NCBI GenBank assembly: GCA_033809515.1
Contig: JAPXLN010000006.1
Coordinates: 1 to 64,000, forward strand
Source: JAPXLN01 sp033809515
GTDB taxonomy: Bacteria > Bacillota > Sulfobacillia > Fermentithermobacillales > Fermentithermobacillaceae
Direction of reading: 5' to 3'
Length of the DNA stretch: 64,000 nucleotides
This document shows positions 52,342-61,215 of this stretch, piece after piece; position 1 is the stretch's first letter; each line of letters opens with the position of its first letter. The position numbers and the translations under genes were made by a program. The notes under the pieces were generated by a model. That model did not search any database and was not told the DNA's origin. It saw only the letters and a program-made list of their open reading frames with translations.

Positions 52342-53466
52342 ATGACGTCTATGAAGCTGGGGCTTTTGTTTGGCGGAAGGTCAGGAGAACATGAGATTTC
52401 AGTCATGTCAGGTCGTTCGATTTTCAACGCTGCGGTTCAGGGAGGTTATGAAGTAACCGGCATAGGGATTACCAGGTCAGGCCAGTGGGTTTTTGTGGAG
52501 GATATCACCGGGTTCTTTGCATCGGGATTTCCGGAGGTTACGCCCGACTTGGGGCCTCCATGCTGGATTGTGCCGGGTCAAGAGGTTAAGGGACTCTGGA
52601 TCGATAAAGACAGCCCCGGCGCCCGTCTCGGGCGGACGTTCAGACAGCTTGATGTAGTCTTTCCGGCACTGCACGGTCCGTTCGGTGAGGATGGGTCAGT
52701 TCAGGGTCTCCTGGAATTGACGGGTATTCCCTATGTGGGGGCGCCTCCGCTGGCATCGGCGGTTTGTATGGATAAAGATATGACCAAACGTTTGCTGTCT
52801 GCCCATGGTGTGCCACATGTACCTGCCCTGGCAGTTGACATGCACGAGTGGAGGACGAACCGGGACAGCCTGCTAGAGAGTCTGCTCCCTGCTGTCTCCT
52901 ACCCTGCCTTTGTAAAGCCGTCAGGCTCGGGCTCAAGTTTGGGGGTCAGCAAGATAAAGGGGCCCAACGGGTTGCCGGAAGCCTTGGAAGAAGCTTTTCT
53001 GTACGATCACAAGGCGCTCATCGAACCTTCCCAGGAAGGTTGTATTGAGGTTGAGTGCAGCGTTCTCGGAAACGATGAGCCTAGAGCTTCAGTTGTTGGG
53101 CAGATTCTTCCTGCACGTGAGTTTTACGATTACGAAGCCAAGTATCTGGATCAGGGAACCAGATTGGTCATTCCCGCTCCGCTTGAAAGGGATTTCCAAA
53201 GACGCATTGGCGAGATCGCCCTGGCCGGTTTCAAGGCAACCGGGTGTAAGGGCATGGCCAGAGTGGACTTTTTCGTCAACGTCTGCAGGCAAGAAGCTTA
53301 CATTGGCGAGATTAACACCATACCCGGATTCACGTCGATCAGCATGTATCCCAAGCTCTGGGAAGCGTCAGGGCTTCCTTATCCGGCCCTCATACAAACC
53401 CTTGTCCAGCTGGCCATTGAGCGGCACCGGTTGTCACACCGGGAGGTCCGTCGAAAAGGGACGTAG
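52342..53466 (+). CDS. ddl: D-alanine--D-alanine ligase
   Basis: A 374-residue ATP-grasp ligase that makes D-Ala-D-Ala for peptidoglycan. GGRSGEHEISVMSG at the N-terminus, HGPFGEDGSVQGLLELTGIPYVG and CKGMARVDFFVN are conserved. The substrate-loop Tyr (YDYEAKYLDQGT, not Phe) fits a D-Ala-D-Ala rather than D-Ala-D-Lac ligase. Start ATG 52342; ATG 52351 also possible. It lies 12 bp after mtaB. No murF or van-type genes are nearby. Confidence 0.95.
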   Translation: MTSMKLGLLFGGRSGEHEISVMSGRSIFNAAVQGGYEVTGIGITRSGQWVFVEDITGFFASGFPEVTPDLGPPCWIVPGQEVKGLWIDKDSPGARLGRTFRQLDVVFPALHGPFGEDGSVQGLLELTGIPYVGAPPLASAVCMDKDMTKRLLSAHGVPHVPALAVDMHEWRTNRDSLLESLLPAVSYPAFVKPSGSGSSLGVSKIKGPNGLPEALEEAFLYDHKALIEPSQEGCIEVECSVLGNDEPRASVVGQILPAREFYDYEAKYLDQGTRLVIPAPLERDFQRRIGEIALAGFKATGCKGMARVDFFVNVCRQEAYIGEINTIPGFTSISMYPKLWEASGLPYPALIQTLVQLAIERHRLSHREVRRKGT

Positions 53467-53489
53467 CCTCGACGGCGCACGAGCCCAGA

Positions 53490-53518
53490 TTGACCGCGGC
53501 GGTAACCTGATATACAAT
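53490..53518 (+). promoter_or_regulatory. Promoter of rpsU
   Basis: TTGACC (53490-53495) and TACAAT (53513-53518) are 17 bp apart, 55 bases before the rpsU start: a good vegetative promoter. Confidence 0.8.
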
Positions 53519-53573
53519 CCTAATGTTGTTCGGGAGTGGAGAAATGACTTCGGCGGAGGGAGGGAGTTAGGAC

Positions 53574-53759
53574 TTGCCAGAGATACGAGTTGGTAAAGAA
53601 GAGTCTTTTGACAGTGCCCTGCGCCGTTTCAAAAGAGAGTGCCAGAGGTCCGGTGTATTGCGGGATGCCCGTAAGCATCAGCATTACGAGAGCCCCAGCG
53701 AAAAAAGAAAGAAAAAATCGGAAGCAGCGCGCGCTCGTCGTAAGAAGCGCTACCGCTAA
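53574..53759 (+). CDS. rpsU: 30S ribosomal protein S21
   Basis: A 61-residue S21 starting at TTG 53574 after GGAGGGAG. MPEIRVGKEESFDSALRRFK and the strongly basic C-terminus KKRYR are typical. S21 assists initiation on the 30S platform. A short strong terminator 22 bases downstream makes this a monocistronic unit; the usual partner yqeY is absent. Confidence 0.96.
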   Translation: MPEIRVGKEESFDSALRRFKRECQRSGVLRDARKHQHYESPSEKRKKKSEAARARRKKRYR

Positions 53760-53781
53760 TGTAGATATGAAACACGCAAAG

Positions 53782-53817
53782 AACCTCTGAACGTCTCCCG
53801 TCAGAGGTTTTTTGTTT
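53782..53817 (+). terminator. Rho-independent terminator of rpsU
   Basis: AACCTCTGA (53782-53790) pairs with TCAGAGGTT (53801-53809), followed by TTTTTGTTTT. A textbook intrinsic terminator. Confidence 0.93.
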
Positions 53818-53907
53818 TCAGATTCCTCCCTTCAGATCCCTCCCTTCACTCCGTTCAGGGGCGATCCCATGTTGGCGCCTCCGGTGGTCAGAAAGTGTTT
53901 TGCACCT

Positions 53908-53915
53908 CATACAAT
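53908..53915 (+). promoter_or_regulatory. SigE-like -10 element upstream of yqfC
   Basis: CATACAAT matches the SigE -10 consensus (CATACAHT) 25 bases before the yqfC start. No convincing -35 element is visible at the right distance. Bacillus yqfCD are SigE-dependent, so the position is meaningful. Confidence 0.35.
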
Positions 53916-53939
53916 TTAGAACTGGGGAGGAGAGGCGCA

Positions 53940-54209
53940 TTGAGCAGGAAATTGAGAAGGGAGTTATCAGAGTTCCTGGAGTTGCCCCTGGATGTGAGCT
54001 TAGACTTGCCTAGAGTGGTGATACTGGGAGATCTGGGAGTGCTTATCGAAAACCACAGGGGACTCATGCATTACTCGGGAGACAAGCTAGTTGTAGGAGT
54101 GGGGTTGGGGCAAATATCGATTTTGGGCGAGTCTCTGGAGGTAGAGGAGATCAGCCGGGAAGACATGGTCGTACGTGGCGCCATTCGGACCGTTCATGTG
54201 GAGGCCTGA
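53940..54209 (+). CDS. yqfC: Sporulation protein YqfC
   Basis: An 89-residue YqfC-family protein starting at TTG 53940 after GGGGAGGAGAGG. The family pattern is seen in LPLDVSLDLPRVVILGDLGVLIENHRGL and VGVGLGQISILGESLEVEEI. YqfC acts with YqfD in sporulation; the biochemical role is not known. It is the first gene of a compact operon running to recO, with two bases separating it from yqfD. Confidence 0.9.
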   Translation: MSRKLRRELSEFLELPLDVSLDLPRVVILGDLGVLIENHRGLMHYSGDKLVVGVGLGQISILGESLEVEEISREDMVVRGAIRTVHVEA

Positions 54210-54211
54210 CC

Positions 54212-55369
54212 GTGAGGTTCTTCACTCCTAGGCGTATTAAGGACTACATCACAGGTTATGTCCGGGTGAAAATCCAGGGGAAAAATCCGGAACGACTGAT
54301 TAACCTTTGTCTTTCGGCGAATTTTCCCGTATGGGATGTGACAGTGGAAGGCCAAGAGACGTACTTCTCTACGTCCTTGGCTAAGTACCGGGAGATCCGG
54401 CCTCTGGCAAGGAAGGCCAGGTGCATTCCAAAGATCGTCGGGAGGACGGGCCTTCCCTTTTTCGTGGGCAAGATCAGAAAGAGGGTCTGGTTCCTTCTGG
54501 CCGCGCTTTTTATGGCCGGGGTCTTAATCTACTTTTCCGGGTCAGTCTGGACCATTGTTGTCAGGGGAAATGAAACACTGAGCCGGGAAAAGCTACTTAA
54601 CGCCGCTGCCGGTGCAGGGCTTACGCCGGGAGCTCGCAAGTCAAGGGTCTTTGCATCTGAAGTTGAATACCGGCTTCTCACTGAGTATCCCATACTTTCA
54701 TGGGCGTATGTTCGTTTTCAGGGCACCGTAGCTCTCATAGAGGTGGTGGAAAAAGCAAGGGCTGAGCCTGTTGTTTTAGGCGACATAGTAGCTAGAACTG
54801 ATGGGCTAATCCAATCGGTATTGGTTCATTCGGGCACTCCTCACGTAACGCCGGGTCAGACTGTCAAGAAGGGAGATGTTCTTATTTCTGGAGACCAAGA
54901 GGGTAACCCTGCACGGGGTGCCAGAGGCAGCGTCCTGGCGCAGACCTGGTACGAGGTTTACATCGAAGTCCCCTTGACATGCTTGGTCCCACGGCGGACA
55001 GGAGATAAGGTGGAAATTCGCCTTCTCCGGATCAATGGACGGGAGATTCCGCTAATGGGGGTTAAGCGCATATTCGACTGGTATGAAATAGAGGACACTA
55101 CGGTCACAAGCTTGTCTGTAGGCCAAACAGGCCTGACCATGGTCAACCGCGTGTTTTATGAGGTAAAATGGGAGCAAAGAGAGATATCCTTGGATGAAGC
55201 CAAGAATATTGCGGAAAGCAGGGTAAGGGAATCAATGGAAAAACGGTTGCCTTATTCTGTGAAATTGGTAGACTGGAATTGTCAGATTGAGGTGGAGCAC
55301 AATAGCCTCGTCGTAGTGCGAGGTCACTTCAGCATTATTGAGGACATTGGTGAGATACGGCCTTGGTAG
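54212..55369 (+). CDS. yqfD: Sporulation protein YqfD
   Basis: A 385-residue protein with one transmembrane helix at about residues 85-110, a short cytoplasmic N-terminus (FFTPRRIKDYITGYVRVKIQG) and an extracytoplasmic C-terminal domain (PVVLGDIVARTDGLIQSVLV, GQTVKKGDVLISGDQEGN), beta-rich. This matches the YqfD family, needed for normal forespore development and expressed in the mother cell. GTG start at 54212. Cotranscribed with yqfC and phoH. Confidence 0.92.
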   Translation: MRFFTPRRIKDYITGYVRVKIQGKNPERLINLCLSANFPVWDVTVEGQETYFSTSLAKYREIRPLARKARCIPKIVGRTGLPFFVGKIRKRVWFLLAALFMAGVLIYFSGSVWTIVVRGNETLSREKLLNAAAGAGLTPGARKSRVFASEVEYRLLTEYPILSWAYVRFQGTVALIEVVEKARAEPVVLGDIVARTDGLIQSVLVHSGTPHVTPGQTVKKGDVLISGDQEGNPARGARGSVLAQTWYEVYIEVPLTCLVPRRTGDKVEIRLLRINGREIPLMGVKRIFDWYEIEDTTVTSLSVGQTGLTMVNRVFYEVKWEQREISLDEAKNIAESRVRESMEKRLPYSVKLVDWNCQIEVEHNSLVVVRGHFSIIEDIGEIRPW

Positions 55370-55396
55370 GGCCAAGATGGAGGTCGATTCCCAGAC

Positions 55397-56376
<980 letters not shown>

Positions 56377-56377
<1 letters not shown>

Positions 56378-58515
56378 TGGCAGGTAAGGAGCCTGAGAAG
56401 AGGAGACTCAGAAAGGATTCGAGGGATGGTTCCGGCACGTCCCAGATTTCTGCCTGGATGCGTGACAATCGCCAGGCTGTGATATGGGGCGCCGTCGCTT
56501 TCGCAGTGCTCTTGATAGTGTTTTTCATGTCCCTGCTTCCCCCCCAAATCCGGCTTAAGGCCGGAGAGGTTTCCCCAATACCGGTCAAAGCTACCCATGA
56601 AGTCATTGATGATGGCGCTACTGAAAGGTTGAAGCAGGAGCGAGCTAAGAGCGTTCCTGAGTCGTACACAAAGGACCTTACAGTCTTGTCTGAAATGCAG
56701 TCTAGGCTTGCCGAGCTCAGAAGCAAGATCACCGAGCTTTCTGCATCTACAACCCTGTCAACTCAGGATATTGTTAAGGAACTCCAACCGTGGCTTTCTG
56801 ACGGCCTTTCGGGCGCTGACGTAATCGGAGTGGTTGCCACCTCGCCGGTTACCCTGGATTCAGCGTTTTCCACCCTTGATGATGTCCTTGTTGAGGTTCT
56901 GTCTGAGGGCCTCAAAGCAGAGAACCTTGACAAAGGCAAGGCAGCCATCAGAATTGCCCTTGAGGGCAACAAAGACATACCGCCCCGGGTTGGAATGTTC
57001 TTGTCAGCTTTTGTGGAGACGAACCTTAGACCCAATTTCGTCTTCGATCAGGAGGAGACGGACAGGAAGATCAGAGAAGCTCTTCTTGCGGTGGAACCGG
57101 CTAGGGTCAGACGTGGAGAGTACATTATCAGGGAAGGCGACGTCATCACCGGTGAGCAGATTGCGCTGCTTGAGAAACTGGGCATGATGGGTGCCAGGGT
57201 GCGATTCTCAGCGGTTCTAGGTTCATTCCTCATGTCTGCCCTTGTATGCGGATTCATAGGCGTCTCGGTTTTTCACTATAGCCCTGCCCTGGTAACTTCA
57301 GGGAAGACGGGGCTTTTGAGTTCCACTGTAATACTGAGTATCGTTGCAATCAAAGGGATTTCACAGGTTTCGGGCTTTTTGGCTCCTGTGGCCGCAGGCG
57401 TGATGCTTGTATCGACGCTTCTGGATCGACGTCTGGCCGCTGTGTTCAGTGCGTGTCTGACGCTGAGTCTGGGAACCATGACGGGGTTTGATACAAGGTT
57501 TCTTGCTCTTTCCCTGGCAGGGGGGCTTACAGCAGCTCTTTCATCGAGACCGGATTGGACCAGGCTGCAGCTTGTCAGGACAGGCTTCATGGTTACTCTG
57601 GTTAACGGAGGCGTTTACCTGAGCCTTGGGTTGACCGGAGTGATTCCTTTGAGCGATCTGCTTTCATGGCGTGATACGGTATTTGTGCTCATGAACGGGC
57701 CTCTTTCCGCTGTGCTGGCGCTAGGGTCTTTGCCGCTGTTTGAGATATTTTTCGGGATAATCACGCCCGTAAGGCTTGTGGAGCTCTCCAATCCCGAACA
57801 GCCCCTTCTTCACAGACTAATGCTTGAGGCACCGGGTACGTACCATCACAGTGTTATGGTGGCAAACCTTGCTGAGGCAGCGGCAACAACCATCGGAGCT
57901 GACAGCCTTCTGGCAAGGGTTGGAGCTTACTACCATGATGTGGGGAAACTCAAGCGACCCTATTTTTTCGCCGAGAACCAGATGGTTGGCATGGAGAATC
58001 CTCACGACAAGATGACGCCCACCTTATCTTCGACCGTTATAATGTCTCACGTCAAAGATGGTCTGGAACTGGCCGAAGCTCACAAGGTTCCGGAGGTTAT
58101 CAGGAAGTTCATAGCGGAACACCATGGAACCACGCTGGTATCCTACTTCTATGCCAAGGCATCTGAGAGTCAGGCGAAAAACGGCAGGGGATTGGCAGAG
58201 TGGGACTTTCGATATGAAGGTCCGAGACCGACCTCAAAAGAGACTGCCATCGTCATGCTGGCCGACGGGGTTGAAGCAGCTGTCAGAGCTCTATCCAAAG
58301 CTACTCCGGCACGCATAGAATCAGTAGTAAGGAAGATCATACAAGACAGGCTGAACGATCACCAGCTGGATCGCTCAGACCTGACTCTGAAAGAGCTTGA
58401 CATCATGGCTGATACATTTGCCAGGTCCCTTTCGGGGATCTTCCACACTCGCATTGAGTATCCAAGCAAAACAGCTTCAGGTGACGGTGATGAAAGGAGC
58501 ATGGCCAGGAGTTGA
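56377..58515 (+). CDS. Membrane-bound HD phosphohydrolase (PgpH/YqfF family)
   Basis: A 712-residue 7TM-7TMR-HD protein. A transmembrane helix near residues 30-52, a large extracytoplasmic domain, seven closely spaced helices (about residues 285-470), and a cytosolic HD domain with GTYHHSVMVANLAEAAA, YYHDVGKLKRP and AEHHGTT. Homologues such as PgpH hydrolyse cyclic di-AMP, which would link it to osmotic and cell-wall homeostasis. GTG start overlapping the phoH stop. Its 3' end overlaps ybeY by four bases. Confidence 0.93.
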
Positions 58516-58991
58516 GCGTCCAGGTAGATACCATAGTATGTCCTGATGTACGTGAAGAGCTTCGGCAAGAGCTTGAGAAGCTAGCCACAACATGCGTTGA
58601 TACGGTGCTGAGGATTGAGGGGCGCCTGTCAGCTAGTACTGAAGTCTCAGTGCTTTTCACAGACGATGCTTTCATAAGAGAGTTGAACGCTCAGTACCGT
58701 GAGGTGGATGAGGTCACAGATGTGCTTTCTTTTGCCATGCTGGATTGTGAGAGTGAAGTGGACCTGGTTGAGATTCCAGGGCTTCCCGTTATCCTGGGAG
58801 ACATAGTGATTTCCCTGGACACGGCTGAGAGACAGGCCCGGGCAGCAGGCAAATCCACTTTGGACGAGATCAGGTTCTTACTGATCCACGGAATGCTGCA
58901 TCTCTTGGGCTATGACCATGATGAGCCCGAGAAAGAGGCGATTATGTGGAAACGCCAGGAAATGGCATTGGCGGCCCTGGACGAAGACTGA
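58512..58991 (+). CDS. ybeY: Endoribonuclease YbeY
   Basis: A 159-residue zinc endoribonuclease starting at TTG 58512, overlapping the upstream stop. The zinc motif HGMLHLLGYDH (H3XH5XH-type) is intact, as is REVDEVTDVLSFAM. YbeY works in 16S rRNA 3' maturation and ribosome quality control. It is coupled with the HD protein and dgkA. Confidence 0.95.
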   Translation: MSVQVDTIVCPDVREELRQELEKLATTCVDTVLRIEGRLSASTEVSVLFTDDAFIRELNAQYREVDEVTDVLSFAMLDCESEVDLVEIPGLPVILGDIVISLDTAERQARAAGKSTLDEIRFLLIHGMLHLLGYDHDEPEKEAIMWKRQEMALAALDED

Positions 58992-59473
58992 AGCCGTATG
59001 ATAATGGTAAGTCTAGAACTGTGCGGGACAGTTTTCGAGACGCCTGGTCGGGACTGTCATACGTTTACCATACCCAACGAAACATGCGAATCCACGTGTT
59101 CCTGGCAGCTTGCGCAGGCGGGATTTGTCTGATTCTGGGTCTTGGGAGAAGCGAAGTTCTCATGGTTTCTCTAGCTGTTGCTTGTGTGTTGGTAGCAGAG
59201 GTGGTCAACACCCTGACGGAGACCTTCACCGACATGATGAGGCCGGATTACAGCATCGTTGCGAAACTGACCAAAGACATAGCAGCTGCAGGAGTCCTTG
59301 TGGCTGCTATGTTTTCAGCGCTGATAGGGTTTGTGGCGTTCTACCCCGCATTCCTGACTCTTCCTGAGAGATTGAGTGAGTTCAGAAGCACACGGCTCAT
59401 TCCTTTCGCTTTCTATGCTCTTCTGGCAGTGGGTCCGTCCTTAGCCGGGCTCCTTGTCTGGAAGGAGAAGTAG
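58946..59473 (+). CDS. dgkA: Diacylglycerol/undecaprenol kinase family membrane protein
   Basis: Up to 175 residues. The start is uncertain: ATG 58946 (AAAGAGG upstream) overlaps ybeY by 46 bases, while GTG 59021 would give the usual family N-terminus (VRDSFRDAWSGLSYVYHTQRN). The core has three helices and the catalytic region AEVVNTLTETFTDMM, corresponding to the family E..NT..E...D, though with changes from the common NTAIE. It probably phosphorylates undecaprenol or diacylglycerol in the membrane. A fourth C-terminal hydrophobic segment (RLIPFAFYALLAVGPSLAG) makes it longer than typical. cdd and era, usually next, are missing. Confidence 0.85.
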   Translation: METPGNGIGGPGRRLKPYDNGKSRTVRDSFRDAWSGLSYVYHTQRNMRIHVFLAACAGGICLILGLGRSEVLMVSLAVACVLVAEVVNTLTETFTDMMRPDYSIVAKLTKDIAAAGVLVAAMFSALIGFVAFYPAFLTLPERLSEFRSTRLIPFAFYALLAVGPSLAGLLVWKEK

Positions 59474-59474
59474 A

Positions 59475-60239
59475 TTGCTGTACGGGTCAGAAGGCATAGT
59501 TCTGAGGCAGTCTAACCTCGGGGAATATGACAAGATCATCTCCGTGTTTACACAGGATCAGGGGTTAGTGACTGCCGTCGTAAAGGGAACCCGGCGCCCT
59601 AAGAGCCGGTTGTCGCCGGTCACCCAACCTTTTACCCGGGCTGTGTTTCAACTTTACAAGGGGCGGTCACTGGACAGAGTAACCCAGGTTATGCTCTTGA
59701 CTACGCATCCCGGGATAGCTTCAGATTATGTGAAGGCGGTTTACGCCAGTTTCCTGGCTGAGCTTGTTATGGAGATAATGCCGGAACGAGAGGAGTCCCC
59801 CGGGCAGTATGCGTTTCTTGCTCTGGTTCTGTCCTGTCTGGAGAAATCCAAAGACCCCTGGGCTGTGGCGAAGTGGGGAGAGCTTGGCCTTCTGGCCAGA
59901 GCAGGTTTTGCCGCAACCTTTGATGTTTGCCAGGTCTGCGGGAAATTGCCCGGAGCGTCACCGCGTTTTTCGCCTGGCAGGGGTGGGGCAGTGTGCGAAG
60001 CTTGCGCAGAAACTGCGTCCGAAGCAGCCAGTGAGGACTTCAGCGTGTCTCCGGGAGCTTTGAGAACTCTTCAGCTTCTGTCTGAAGCGGCAAGAGGCGC
60101 AACTGCCCCTATGGTTACTGCAAGAGGTACAGTCAAAGAAGAGGTAGAGCTCGTCATGAGAGCTTTTACCCGTTACATGATTGGCAGGCGTCTCAAGTCT
60201 TCCTCATTGGTAGAGAATATAGAGAAGGATTCAGGTTGA
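59475..60239 (+). CDS. recO: DNA repair protein RecO
   Basis: A 254-residue RecO. TTG 59475, seven bases after AAGGAG, gives the canonical N-terminus LLYGSEGIVLRQSNLGEYD; the earlier ATG (59454) lies within dgkA. An OB-fold DNA-binding domain is followed by a helical domain with a zinc finger (CQVCGKLPG and CEAC). RecO with RecR loads RecA on SSB-coated DNA in gap repair. Confidence 0.95.
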   Translation: MLYGSEGIVLRQSNLGEYDKIISVFTQDQGLVTAVVKGTRRPKSRLSPVTQPFTRAVFQLYKGRSLDRVTQVMLLTTHPGIASDYVKAVYASFLAELVMEIMPEREESPGQYAFLALVLSCLEKSKDPWAVAKWGELGLLARAGFAATFDVCQVCGKLPGASPRFSPGRGGAVCEACAETASEAASEDFSVSPGALRTLQLLSEAARGATAPMVTARGTVKEEVELVMRAFTRYMIGRRLKSSSLVENIEKDSG

Positions 60240-60352
60240 TAGGGGTGTTGGCGGAGTGATGGAGGACATAGCTCCCTTGTCCTCGAAACCCCATAGGAGA
60301 TTAGCCCCTTGCTTTCTTTTGAAAGGTTGACCGGGAAGGAGTTCTGATTGGT

Positions 60353-61207
60353 GTGGAGGAGCAGTTATGCTTCACTGAAGTAGTGAGCTCGCTTGAGAAT
60401 TTCTGGGCAGATGAAGGGTGTTACATAGGCCGGCCTTATGATATGGAAAAGGGCGCCGGTACAATGAATCCCCTTACGTTCTTCAAGGTGCTGGGTCCTG
60501 AGCCCTGGAGCATGGCCTACATCGAACCGTGCCGCAGACCTCAGGATGCACGTTACGGGGACAATCCCTACCGGATGGGCCACTATTTTCAGTTTCAGGT
60601 CATACTCAAACCCCCTCCTGAAATGGTTGTTGAGCTGTACATCAGCTCTTTGGAGGCCCTGGGCATAGAGCGTAAGGATCATGATATCAGATTTGTTGAA
60701 GATAACTGGGAGTCTCCGACCCTTGGCGCTTCAGGGTTGGGGTGGGAGGTCTGGCTTGACGGCAATGAGATCACTCAGTTTACCTTTTTTCAGGAAGTAG
60801 GAGGAATGGAGGTAAAGCCTATCTCCTGTGAAATCACCTATGGTCTTGAACGCCTGACAGCTTACATACAAGGCCTGGACAATGTTTGGGATATCCGGGT
60901 TTCGCCGGGTCTCAGATACAACGACCTTTTCCTGCAGCAGGAGAAAGAAGGCTCGGTTTACGCGTTTGAGGCAGCTGATGTAGGTTTTCTCCTGGCTTCG
61001 TTTGACAGCTATGAGAAAGAAGCTAAAAGAATACTAGGGCTTGGCCTGGTAAGCCCTGCATACGACTATGCCCTTAAGTGCTCTCACACGTTCAACTTGC
61101 TGGATGCAAGAGGAGCTTTGTCAGTTTCTGAGAGGCAAAATTACATTGCTCGAGTTCGCAGTCTGACCAGAGAATGCGCTGTTAAGTATGTTGCTCCCCG
61201 GAGGTAA
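60353..61207 (+). CDS. glyQ: Glycyl-tRNA synthetase alpha subunit
   Basis: A 284-residue class II synthetase subunit with GTG start 60353 (AAGGAG upstream). CYIGRPYDMEKGAGTMNP, EPCRRPQDARYGDNPYRMG and the active-site ITYGLERLTAYIQG motif are conserved. With GlyS it forms the alpha2beta2 enzyme. I saw no T-box sequence in the 113 bases upstream. Confidence 0.97.
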   Translation: MEEQLCFTEVVSSLENFWADEGCYIGRPYDMEKGAGTMNPLTFFKVLGPEPWSMAYIEPCRRPQDARYGDNPYRMGHYFQFQVILKPPPEMVVELYISSLEALGIERKDHDIRFVEDNWESPTLGASGLGWEVWLDGNEITQFTFFQEVGGMEVKPISCEITYGLERLTAYIQGLDNVWDIRVSPGLRYNDLFLQQEKEGSVYAFEAADVGFLLASFDSYEKEAKRILGLGLVSPAYDYALKCSHTFNLLDARGALSVSERQNYIARVRSLTRECAVKYVAPRR

Positions 61208-61215
61208 CGGTTCCC

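Noticed and set aside
60240..60352. T-box leader upstream of glyQ
   Set aside because: No AAGGTGGTACCGCG-type sequence or terminator hairpin could be found.
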